Source: Paracidovorax wautersii | Lineage (GTDB): Bacteria > Pseudomonadota > Gammaproteobacteria > Burkholderiales > Burkholderiaceae_C | NCBI RefSeq assembly: GCF_900113035.1 | Contig: NZ_FONX01000007.1 | Location: 164,251-228,250 of the forward strand | Direction of reading: 5' to 3' | DNA length: 64,000 nt | Shown here: positions 21,204-28,918 of the stretch, piece by piece | How positions within the stretch are numbered: the first letter of the stretch is position 1 | Layout of the letters: each line of letters starts with the position of its first letter | Program-made: the position numbers and the translations under genes | Notes under the pieces: model-generated | Databases searched by the model: none | The model's input: the letters and a program-made list of their open reading frames with translations, nothing else | Told to the model about the DNA's origin: nothing

Positions 21204-21928
21204 GTTCCTTGGTGCAGCGCGCAGCCGAGGCCGTGCCGCCGGCCCGCATCCTGGTGGTGGAGGATGAGCCCAAGATGGCCGCGCTGCTGCTGGACTACCT
21301 GCGCGCCGCCGGCCACGAACCGCACTGGCTGGACGATGGCCGCGCCGTGGCGCCCCATGTGCGCGAGCACGCGCCCGACCTGGTGCTGTTGGACGTGATG
21401 CTGCCCGGCCGCGATGGGCTGGAGGTGTGCCGCGAGCTGCGCGGCTTCAGCGACGTGCCCATCGTCATGCTCACCGCGCGCGTGGAAGAGGCCGACCGCC
21501 TGGCCGGCCTGGAGTGGGGCGCCGACGACTACATCTGCAAGACGCCGTTCAGCCCGCGCGAGATCGTGGCGCGCGTCAAGGCCATCCTGCGGCGCAGCCG
21601 GCTGGTGCCGGCGCAGGCCGCCGCGCCCGCACCCGTGAGCGAGCCGGTGCTGCGCATCGACGTGGAGAGCTACCGCGCCTACTTCCACGGCGCGCTGCTG
21701 GACCTGACGCCCGTCGAATTCCGCCTGCTGCGCACCCTGGCCGCGGCGCCCGGGCATGTCTTCTCGCGCGACGTGCTGCTGACCAAGCTGCACCACGACC
21801 ACCGCGCCGTGACCGACCGGGCGGTGGACAGCCACATCAAGAACCTGCGCCGCAAGCTGGCCCAGGTGGATGCGGACTGCGATCCGATCCGCGCGGTCTA
21901 TGGCGTGGGCTTCCGGCTCGATCTGTAG
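21200..21928 (+). CDS. baeR: OmpR-family response regulator, BaeR-like
   Basis: A 242-residue regulator. The receiver domain (about 15-130) has the acidic pair VVEDEPK, phospho-acceptor Asp in [10 protein letters not shown], and the conserved Lys in DDYICKTPF. The C-terminal winged helix (about 145-240) contains [21 protein letters not shown] and AVYGVGFRL, as in E. coli BaeR. There is an extra Thr between the conserved Lys and Pro of the receiver (K-T-P rather than K-P). The start ATG overlaps the kinase stop (ATGA), indicating coupled translation. It likely activates the divergent RND operon. Confidence 0.93.
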   Translation: MSSLVQRAAEAVPPARILVVEDEPKMAALLLDYLRAAGHEPHWLDDGRAVAPHVREHAPDLVLLDVMLPGRDGLEVCRELRGFSDVPIVMLTARVEEADRLAGLEWGADDYICKTPFSPREIVARVKAILRRSRLVPAQAAAPAPVSEPVLRIDVESYRAYFHGALLDLTPVEFRLLRTLAAAPGHVFSRDVLLTKLHHDHRAVTDRAVDSHIKNLRRKLAQVDADCDPIRAVYGVGFRLDL

Positions 21929-22238
21929 CGCTTGGCCTGCCGGGCGCTGCCCGGGAATACCTTCTGCGTTTCCTTCTCCACTGGGCCCTTGGGCGCCCAG
22001 GCGGCCTGCGTTGCGCGCGGTCTTCGCATTTTCTTGATGTGGGTCAAGCGCTACCCAATCAGTCTCGCGGGCCCGCTCGCGCTCTGGAGAATGCTGTTTA
22101 CCAGCAGATGAAATTCTGGATGATTTGATGGATATGAAATAACATTTGAAAAAAATGTGAAATAAAACATTAAGTGCGGCTGGCGGGTGGGCGATCCCCA
22201 TACCCCCGGTCGGTGGAACCCGCCATATCGAGGACCTC
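21929..22238. other. Gap upstream of aer; AT-rich, no gene seen
   Basis: About 310 bp without a supportable gene. The section 22095-22172 is strikingly AT-rich for this genome (runs of A and repeated ATGAAAT-like words) and could hold the aer promoter or protein-binding sites. I could not fit a clean sigma-28 or sigma-70 promoter. Confidence 0.4.
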
Positions 22239-23908
22239 ATGCGCGTCAACCTTCCCGTTACCACCCGCGAATATCCCTTCCCTCGCGGAGAGACCCTGGT
22301 TTCCACGACCGACCTGCAGGGTCGCATGCTGTACTGCAACCCGATGTTCATCGAGGTCAGCGGCTACACGCGCGAGGAATTGCTGGGCCAGCCGCACAAC
22401 ATGATTCGCCACCCCGACATGCCCGAGGAAGCCTTCCGCGACATGTGGGCCACCATCTCTTCCGGCCTGCCCTGGTCGGCCCCGGTGAAGAACCGGCGCA
22501 AGGACGGCGACTTCTACTGGGTGATGGCCAACGTCACGCCGCTGATCGAGGGCGACCGTCCGGTGGGCTACATGTCGGTGCGCACCGAGGCCACGCGCGA
22601 GCAGATCCAGGCGGCGGAAGCGCTCTACGCCCGCATGCGCGCCGAGAAGGAGTCCGGCCGCCAGGTGCTGGCGCTGCAGGCCGCCCGCCTGGTGAGCAAC
22701 ACCCCGCTGGGGCGCGTGGCGCAGGCCCTGCGGCTGGGCATGGGCACCAAGGTGTGGATGGCCTGCGCGGCCGTGTTCCTGGCCTGCCTGCTGGCCTCGC
22801 TGGCCGGCACGCCGCTGTCGGGCATGGGGGCTGCGGCAGCCTGGCTGGCGGCGCTCGCCGTGGCCGCGGGCGCGGCCTTCTACATCAGCAGCGCCGCCGT
22901 CGCGCCGCTGGGCCAGATGGTGCGTGCGGCCAACCGCATGGCAGCCGGCGACCTCACGCAGTCGCTGCAGGTCACGCATTCCGACCTGATGGGCGATCTG
23001 CAGAAGGCGCTGAGCCAGCTCAACGTGAACCTGCTGTCCATCGTGCGCGACGCGCGCGAGGAGAGCGAGAAGATGCGCAACGCCACGCAGGAGATCGCGC
23101 GCGGCAACCGCGACCTCTCCAGCCGCACCGAGACCCAGGCCAGCAGCCTGGAGGAGACGGCCGCGTCGATGGAGGAGATCACCGGCACCGTCAAGCTCAC
23201 GGCCGAATCTGCCAGCAAGGCCAGCCAGATGGCCAACCGCGCGACCGATGTGGCCGAGCGCACCAGCGAGGCCGTCAACAGCGTGGCCGACACCATGAAG
23301 CAGATCCAGGCCGCGTCGGGGCGCATCGGCGAGATCACCAGCTCATCGACAGCATCGCCTTCCAGACCAACATCCTGGCGCTGAACGCCGCCGTGGAAGC
23401 CGCCCGCGCCGGCGAGCAGGGCCGGGGCTTCGCCGTGGTGGCGCAGGAGGTGCGCAGCCTCTCGCACCGCACGCAGACGGCCGCCAAGGAAATCCGCGCG
23501 CTCATCGACGATTCGGCCGCCAAGGTGCAGGAAGGCCATCGCAAGACCGACGGCGCACAGACCACCATGGGCGAATCGCTGGAACTCGTGCGCGACATGA
23601 GCGCGCTGATCGGCGAGATCCACAGCGCGGCCAACGAACAGCTCTCGGGCATCTCGCAGATCAATTCCGCCGTGGCCCACCTGGACACCATCACCCAGCA
23701 GAACGCGGCGCTGGTCGAGCACAGCGCCGGCCTCGCGCAGCAGCTGCAGACCCAGGCGCAGACCGTGACCGAGACGGTGCAGATCTTCCGCGTCGCGGCC
23801 GGCACGTCCGCTGCCACGCGGCAGGACGCGGTATCGCTGCGCAAGGCCATGAAGGTGCAGCAGGCCCAGGCGGGCTCCTCCAGCCAGGCGATGCTGGAAC
23901 AGGCCTAA
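22239..23908 (+). pseudogene. aer: Aerotaxis receptor Aer, disrupted by a one-base frameshift
   Basis: Codes for an Aer-type energy-taxis transducer: an N-terminal PAS domain ([40 protein letters not shown]), a double hydrophobic segment (about 170-215), HAMP, then the receptor signalling domain. The first frame runs to 23384 and ends in nonsense after RIGEIT. The expected continuation, [17 protein letters not shown], is in the next frame from about 23342 to the stop at 23908. Restoring one C (ACC-CAG for the observed ACCAG near 23337-23341) rejoins them into about 557 residues. Both halves are otherwise intact, so this is either a recent mutation or a sequencing error. As written, the product lacks the signalling tip. 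Confidence 0.85.
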
Positions 23909-24016
23909 GTGGAATGGGCCTGGGTGCCCAGGCCCAAGACCGGCGCGCTCCCCGTAGGTCAGCCCTCCGGTTCAAGGCCAAATCACCCTCTGGCGCAGGC
24001 TGAGCAAGCGCAGTGT

Positions 24017-24028
24017 GCTATCAATAGC
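24017..24028. repeat. GCTAT-CA-ATAGC dyad (family repeat)
   Basis: A short perfect dyad in the gap between aer and the DUF937 gene, matching the GCTAT/ATAGC parts of the copies at 43043, 51172 and 54185. A GCTC-AGCGC-rich context surrounds it. Confidence 0.45.
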
Positions 24029-24191
24029 GTAGCGATGGTGCTCGCGTGCGCCGCTGCCTGCGTTAACAAACGTGTCCGCGCACCCGGCGTGTCCCCGGCG
24101 TCTGGCGATGGACACGGCACTGGCCTACGATGCGCGGTCGCAGCCAGCCGGCTGCAGCTCACGCTTTCGACCGTTGCCAGAAGGACGCTTC

Positions 24192-24845
24192 ATGACCAAT
24201 TCCTCCGCTTCCCTTGCCGACCAGCTCTTCGCCCAACTGCAGGGCGAACCCCTGCAGCAGATCGCGCAGCAGCTGGGCACCAGCCCGGAGCAGACCCAGG
24301 GCGCCGTCAGCGCAGCCCTGCCGCTGCTGCTGGGCGCGCTGGGCCGCAATGCCCAGCAGCCCGGCGGCGCCGATGCGCTGCTGAACGCGCTGCAGCGCGA
24401 CCATGCCGATGCCGCACCGGCCGCTCCTGCCGAAGGCGGCGGCATGGATTGGGGCGGCCTGCTGGGCGCGGTGCTGGGCGGCTCGGGCAGCGGCGGCGCC
24501 GCGCCTTCGGCCGGGGCCGACATCCTGGGCCACATCTTCGGCGGCCAGCAGCGGCAGGCCGCATCCGGCCTGGGCGAGGCCACGGGCCTGGGCGCCAATG
24601 CCGGTCAGCTGCTGCAGGTGCTGGCGCCCATCGTCATGGCCTTTCTCGCGCAGCACGTAAAGGCCAGCGGCATGGATGCCGGCGACCTGGGCGACACCCT
24701 GGGCCAGGAACACGCCCGCGTGCAGCAGCAGGGCGGCCTGGCCGGTGGCCTGCTGGGCAGCCTGCTGGACCAGAACGGCGACGGCAAGCTCGATCTGGGC
24801 GATCTGCTCAAGGTGGGCGGCAGCCTGTTCGGCGGGCGGCGCTGA
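24192..24845 (+). CDS. DUF937-family protein with a C-terminal EF-hand-like loop
   Basis: A 217-residue protein. The first part (about 5-60: LFAQLQGEPLQQIAQQLGTS, then ALPLLLGALGRNA) and the later LLQVLAPIVMAFLAQHV match DUF937/YidB-type proteins of unknown function. The middle is Gly/Ala-rich. Near the C-terminus, residues 193-204 (DQNGDGKLDLGD) fit a 12-residue EF-hand calcium loop, with acidic or Asn residues at 1, 3, 5 and 12 and Gly at 6. There is no signal peptide. The start at 24192 follows the natural domain boundary; the longer frame from 24072 adds unrelated sequence. A perfect 17-bp stem-loop follows the stop. Confidence 0.8.
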   Translation: MTNSSASLADQLFAQLQGEPLQQIAQQLGTSPEQTQGAVSAALPLLLGALGRNAQQPGGADALLNALQRDHADAAPAAPAEGGGMDWGGLLGAVLGGSGSGGAAPSAGADILGHIFGGQQRQAASGLGEATGLGANAGQLLQVLAPIVMAFLAQHVKASGMDAGDLGDTLGQEHARVQQQGGLAGGLLGSLLDQNGDGKLDLGDLLKVGGSLFGGRR

Positions 24846-24855
24846 AAGACCGCGG

Positions 24856-24897
24856 AGAACGTGTTCACGATCCCCTGCGAGATCGTGAACACGTTCT
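24856..24897. repeat. Inverted pair of the 17-bp dispersed motif (stem-loop)
   Basis: AGAACGTGTTCACGATC (24856-24872) and GATCGTGAACACGTTCT (24881-24897) are exact reverse complements separated by 8 bases. The result is a 17-bp perfect hairpin 10 bp after the DUF937 stop. There is no T run, so it looks more like a REP-type palindrome than a classical terminator, though it may still block transcription or protect RNA 3' ends. Confidence 0.8.
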
Positions 24898-25013
24898 GAG
24901 GGCTGCGGCAGCCCGCGCCTGCGGCGGGTTGCCAGCGCCCCATGGTTGGGCCGACACTGGTGGCGCGTCTTGCTTCGCCACTTCGGCCAGCGCCATTCCA
25001 CAAGGAGGCTCCC

Positions 25014-25460
25014 ATGACCACCACCGTCGCAGAAATCCTCAAGTCCAAACCCCCGTCGGGCGTTCACACCGTCACACCGCAGGACACCGTGCTGCAGGCG
25101 CTCAAGGCGATGGCGGAGCACGGCATCGGCGCCCTGCTGGTCATGCAGGGCGACGAGATCGCGGGCATCTTCACCGAGCGCGACTACGCCCGCAAGGTGG
25201 CCCTGGCGGGCCGCACCTCGGGCGACACGCGGGTGAGCGAGGTGATGACCAGCGCCGTGCGCTTCGTGCGGCCCTCGCAGAACACCGACCAGTGCATGGC
25301 CCTGATGACCGAGAACCGCCTGCGCCACCTGCCGGTGGTCGATGACGCGGGCCGCCTCGCCGGCATCGTCTCCATCGGCGATCTGGTCAAGCACATCATC
25401 TCCGAGCAGCAGTTCATCATCGAACAGATGGAGCAATACATCACGGGCCACCGCGCCTGA
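25014..25460 (+). CDS. CBS-domain protein
   Basis: A 148-residue protein made of two CBS motifs (about 8-65 and 75-135): 'VTPQDTVLQALKAMAEHGIG', IFTERDYARKV, then LRHLPVVDDAGRLAGIVSIGDLV. CBS pairs bind adenine nucleotides or similar ligands and act as energy-status sensors. No catalytic domain is attached. The ribosome-binding site AAGGAGG is strong. The phosphatase/kinase gene starts 82 bp further on the same strand. The partner is unknown. Confidence 0.93.
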   Translation: MTTTVAEILKSKPPSGVHTVTPQDTVLQALKAMAEHGIGALLVMQGDEIAGIFTERDYARKVALAGRTSGDTRVSEVMTSAVRFVRPSQNTDQCMALMTENRLRHLPVVDDAGRLAGIVSIGDLVKHIISEQQFIIEQMEQYITGHRA

Positions 25461-25542
25461 TGCGCCCGGCCGCCGCCCTGCGCGAACCACGCATCGCATG
25501 CGCCCGCTGCGGTGCTCCGTGCCCGCCGCAGGGGGCGCGCCC

Positions 25543-27321
25543 ATGAGCTTCGACCTGGCCTGGGGCCAGGCCAGCGACGCCGGCCGCAAGCCGCCCAATG
25601 AAGACCGCGCTGGCCATGCCCAGGGGCAGGGCGCCGAGGCCGGGCACGGCGCCATCGCCGCCATCGCCGACGGCGTGAGCCGGGGCGGCCTGGGCGCCGA
25701 GGCCGCATCGACCGTGGTCGGCACGCTGCTGCGCGACTACTTCGCCACGCCCGGCACCTGGGACACGTCCGTCGCGCTCGACCGCGTGCTGCTGGCCCAC
25801 AACCAGTGGCTGGCCGGCATGAACCGCCGGCGCAGCCCGGCCATGGGCCTCTCCACCCTCACCGCGCTGGTGTTGCGCGGGCAGACCTGGACCCTGGCGC
25901 ATGTGGGCGACACGCGCGCCTACCTGCTGCGCGGCGGCCTGTGGCAGCAGCTCACCACCGACCACGTCCTCGCCCACCGCGACTTCGCGCACCAGCTCAC
26001 GCGCAGCGTCGGCTCCGACGAGCGCCTGCTGGTGGACTACGTGCAGGGCGATCTGCTGGAGGGCGACCGCTTCGTGCTGCTCACCGACGGCGTGCACGGC
26101 GCGCTGCCCGATCCCGCGCTGCGCAGCCTCGTCGCCACGCCCGGCGCAACGCCCCAGGCCGTGGCCGATGCGCTGGTGCAGGCCGCCCTGGCCGCCGGCA
26201 GCCGCGACCACTGCACCGCGCTGGTGGTGCAGGTGCAGGGCGCCAGCCAGGCCACGCTGCACGACCGCACGCGGCAGGCCCAGGCGCTGCCCGTGCCGCC
26301 GCGCCTGCGCACGGGCGACGTGATCGACGGGCTGCGCGTGCTGGGCACCGTGTCCGACACCGGCACCCATCTGCTCTACCGCGTGGCCGAGACCGCGCCG
26401 CGCTCCGATGGCGGCGCAGACGCCGTGCCCGCCGAGCCGCGCCACTTCGCGCTCAAGGCCCTGGCCCCGAGCCGGGCGCACGATGCCGTCGAGCGCGACA
26501 TGCTGGCCCACGAAGCCTGGCTGGCGCAGCGCCTGCAGGAAGGGCGCGCGGGCCGCCACCTGGCGCGCCTGCATGCCGCGCCGCCTGCGGGCGAGGCTTC
26601 GGCCTTCTACCTGCTCTACGACTGGCTCGAAGGCGAAACCCTGGCCCCCCTGCTGGCGCGCAGCCAGCCCGTGGACGTGGCCCGCGCCGTGGACTGGGCC
26701 ATCCAGGCCGCGCAGGCGCTGGGGCTGCTGCACCGCCAGAGCGTGATCCACCGCGACATCAAGCCCGACAACCTGCATGTGGGCGCGGACGGCGTGCTGC
26801 GGGTGCTGGACCTGGGCGTGGCCCTCTCGGGCCGCGAGCCGGAGGCCACGCGGCTGCTGCATGCCGGCACGCCCAGCTACATCAACCCCGAGCAGTGGCC
26901 CGGCTACGACGCGGCCCGGCGCGGCGAGGCCGCCGTGCCCGATGCCGGCGGCGATCTGTTCGCGCTCGGCGTCACGCTCTACCAGCTGCTCACCCAGGGG
27001 CGCCTGCCGTACGGCGAGGTCGCGCCCTACCAGCTGGGCCGCTACCACCGCGACCCGGTGCCGCCCAGCCGGCTGAACCCGGCCGTGCCGATCTGGCTGG
27101 ACCACATCGTCCTCAAGGCGGTGGCGCGGGCCGCGCCGCAGCGCTTCGAGACGGCCGAAGAGCTGGTGCTGGCACTGCAGCGCGGCGCATCCCGCCCGCT
27201 GCCGGCGCCCGGCGCCACGCCGCTGGCCGCGCGCTCGCGCCTCGCGCCCTGGCAGGTGGCGCTGGCCTTCAGCCTGCTGCTCAACCTGCTGCTGGTGTGC
27301 CTGGTGCTGCTGCTGCGGTGA
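25543..27321 (+). CDS. Fused PP2C phosphatase / Ser-Thr protein kinase, membrane-anchored
   Basis: A 592-residue two-enzyme fusion. Residues about 5-245 are a PP2C-type phosphatase: PPNEDR, ADGVSRGG (metal-binding Asp43), HVGDTRAYLLR, SRDHCTALVV. Residues about 260-555 are a Ser/Thr kinase: FALKAL (Lys), HRDIKPDNL (His403-Asp405), DLGVALS in place of DFG, and GTPSYINPEQW. The Gly-rich loop is poorly conserved. A C-terminal hydrophobic helix (about 567-590) anchors it to the membrane. The gene converges with the NarK-type transporter (6-bp gap). The same kinase/NasA neighbourhood is known in Pseudomonas nitrate loci, suggesting control of nitrate assimilation by reversible phosphorylation. The target is unknown. 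Confidence 0.93.
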   Translation: MSFDLAWGQASDAGRKPPNEDRAGHAQGQGAEAGHGAIAAIADGVSRGGLGAEAASTVVGTLLRDYFATPGTWDTSVALDRVLLAHNQWLAGMNRRRSPAMGLSTLTALVLRGQTWTLAHVGDTRAYLLRGGLWQQLTTDHVLAHRDFAHQLTRSVGSDERLLVDYVQGDLLEGDRFVLLTDGVHGALPDPALRSLVATPGATPQAVADALVQAALAAGSRDHCTALVVQVQGASQATLHDRTRQAQALPVPPRLRTGDVIDGLRVLGTVSDTGTHLLYRVAETAPRSDGGADAVPAEPRHFALKALAPSRAHDAVERDMLAHEAWLAQRLQEGRAGRHLARLHAAPPAGEASAFYLLYDWLEGETLAPLLARSQPVDVARAVDWAIQAAQALGLLHRQSVIHRDIKPDNLHVGADGVLRVLDLGVALSGREPEATRLLHAGTPSYINPEQWPGYDAARRGEAAVPDAGGDLFALGVTLYQLLTQGRLPYGEVAPYQLGRYHRDPVPPSRLNPAVPIWLDHIVLKAVARAAPQRFETAEELVLALQRGASRPLPAPGATPLAARSRLAPWQVALAFSLLLNLLLVCLVLLLR

Positions 27322-27327
27322 CGGGGC

Positions 27328-28545
27328 TCAGGCTGCCACGCGCGCCCGGCCGCCTTTTTCGGCCCAGGTGCGTGTCCAGCGGCGCTGCATCACCTGCAGC
27401 AGCACCAGCATGGCGGCGGCGGCCGCAGCGAACAGCACGAAGCCCCAGAGATAGCTGCCCGTGTATTGCTTGGAAAGACCCATCGCGTTCGGGATGAAGC
27501 CGCCGCCCAGCGCGCCGATCTCCCCGATCATCGATCCCGCGACCGCCGTGGTGAGCGGCCAGCGCAGCGGCACCAGCTGGAAGAGCGCGCCGTTGCCCGC
27601 GCCCAATGCTGCGAAGCACACGAGGAAAAGCAGCACGGTGGTGGGCAGCGAGCCCTGCGCGAAGCCGCACAGCAGCAGGCTGGCCGCGGCGGTGACCAGC
27701 ACGGCGGTGAGCGTGTTCACGCCGCCCCAGTGGTCCGACAGCCACCCGCCGAAGATGCGCAGCGCCGCGCCCATGAAGGCCACCAGCATGGTGAGCTGGC
27801 CAGCCTCGGTCTTGCTCACGCCGAACTGGTCGTAGAAGTAGCTCGGCAGGAAGGTCGTGAGGCCGATGAAGCCGCCGAAGGTCACGGCGTAGATCAGGCT
27901 GAAGGCCCAGCCGTCCTTCTCGAAGAGGCAGGCCACGTGCTCGCGCAGGCTGGCGTGCGCGTCCACGTCGGGCGGCTCCTGCGCGAAGGCGATCATCACC
28001 ACCACCGGAACGGCCATGGCGAGCGCGGCCAGGCCATACACCGTCTGCCAGCCGAAGCGCTGGGCCAGCAGGGGCGCCAGCAGCGCGCACACGGCCGTGC
28101 CCACGTTGCCCGCGCCCACCAGTCCCATCGCCAGGCCCTTGTAGCGCGGCGGGAACGAGCCCGAGCCCAGCGACAGCGCCACGCCGAAGCTGGCGCCCGC
28201 GATGCCCAGCAGCACGCCCATGGCCAGCAGGTCGTGATAGCTGTCCACGAAGAAATAGCCGAAAGCCATGGCCAGGGCGATGCCGCCCATCTCCACCAGC
28301 GTGGCGTTCTTGCGGCCGATGTACTGCGCCAGCACGCCCAGCGGAAAGCGCATCAGCGCGCCCGCGAAGATGGGGATGGACAGCATCAGCCCCTTTTGCG
28401 CGGGCGTGAGCTGGTAGGCCTCGCTGATGAAGGGCGCCATCGCGCCGTTGATGACCCAGATGCCGCAGGAGAAGGCGAAGTAGAGGAACGAGGCCCACAG
28501 GGTGGGCGCGTGGCCGGATCGGTGGAAGTCGCGCAGGGATGTCAT
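27328..28545 (-). CDS. Nitrate/nitrite transporter (NarK/NasA, NNP family of MFS)
   Basis: A 405-residue major-facilitator protein with about 12 transmembrane helices. Nitrate/nitrite-porter signatures are seen in GIAGASFGVALSLGSGSFPP and GAGNGALFQLVPLRWP, and in the Gly-rich GSMIGEIGALGGGFIPN. It imports nitrate, probably for assimilation given the NasT-type leader and the nearby nrt genes. The start MTSLRDFHRSGHAP is chosen because the upstream sequence forms a terminator stem; a frame extending to 28806 is an artefact. It is transcribed through a leader with an 18-bp attenuator hairpin ending about 45 bp before the ATG. Confidence 0.93.
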   Translation of the reverse strand: MTSLRDFHRSGHAPTLWASFLYFAFSCGIWVINGAMAPFISEAYQLTPAQKGLMLSIPIFAGALMRFPLGVLAQYIGRKNATLVEMGGIALAMAFGYFFVDSYHDLLAMGVLLGIAGASFGVALSLGSGSFPPRYKGLAMGLVGAGNVGTAVCALLAPLLAQRFGWQTVYGLAALAMAVPVVVMIAFAQEPPDVDAHASLREHVACLFEKDGWAFSLIYAVTFGGFIGLTTFLPSYFYDQFGVSKTEAGQLTMLVAFMGAALRIFGGWLSDHWGGVNTLTAVLVTAAASLLLCGFAQGSLPTTVLLFLVCFAALGAGNGALFQLVPLRWPLTTAVAGSMIGEIGALGGGFIPNAMGLSKQYTGSYLWGFVLFAAAAAAMLVLLQVMQRRWTRTWAEKGGRARVAA

Positions 28546-28589
28546 GGTGCGGGGCCGGCTGTGCCGGAAGTCTTTGCGGTGCGGGAAGG

Positions 28590-28657
28590 CCAAAACAAAA
28601 AAAGGCGTCCGCCCGCACGGGCCGGCCGGAAGCCGGGTTCGTGCGGGCGGACGCCTT
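28590..28657 (-). promoter_or_regulatory. Leader attenuator (intrinsic terminator) of the nitrate transporter gene
   Basis: On the minus strand AAGGCGTCCGCCCGCACG pairs perfectly over 18 bp with CGTGCGGGCGGACGCCTT (28640-28657 with 28602-28619) and is followed by seven T. It lies within the leader, before the start codon, so it must be bypassed for expression. The outer GGCGTCC/GGACGCC pair is the same as in the nrtA leader. Smaller dyads lie upstream (for example ACGCAG/CTGCGT near 28670-28700), as expected for an ANTAR-bound antiterminator, but I cannot assign the two hexaloop hairpins with certainty. Confidence 0.82.
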
Positions 28658-28918
28658 CGTCCTTGGGGGCCTGACGCAGCGTCGCGCCTGGCTCTGCGTG
28701 AGGGCAAGCAAGCTCGATGCCAGTCGGGTGCCCTGCGCGAGGGCGGCCAACCCGCCTCAAGAGCCCCGGAACGCCCGGCCATGCCCCAGGTTGGGGCCCA
28801 TGCCACGTCCTCGCGGCCTCCGGCGAAATTTCCTCAATTGTTAATTGGTGTGTCACGAACCCGCCATAGATGGTGCCGATACTCTGTCTTTATTGTTAAA
28901 AACTGTGAATTCATTCCT

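Noticed and set aside
28875..28882. GCCGATAC as a sigma-28 promoter for the chemosensory-like operon
   Set aside because: The -10 fits, but no TAAA-type -35 box lies at the required spacing, so it is kept only as a remark.
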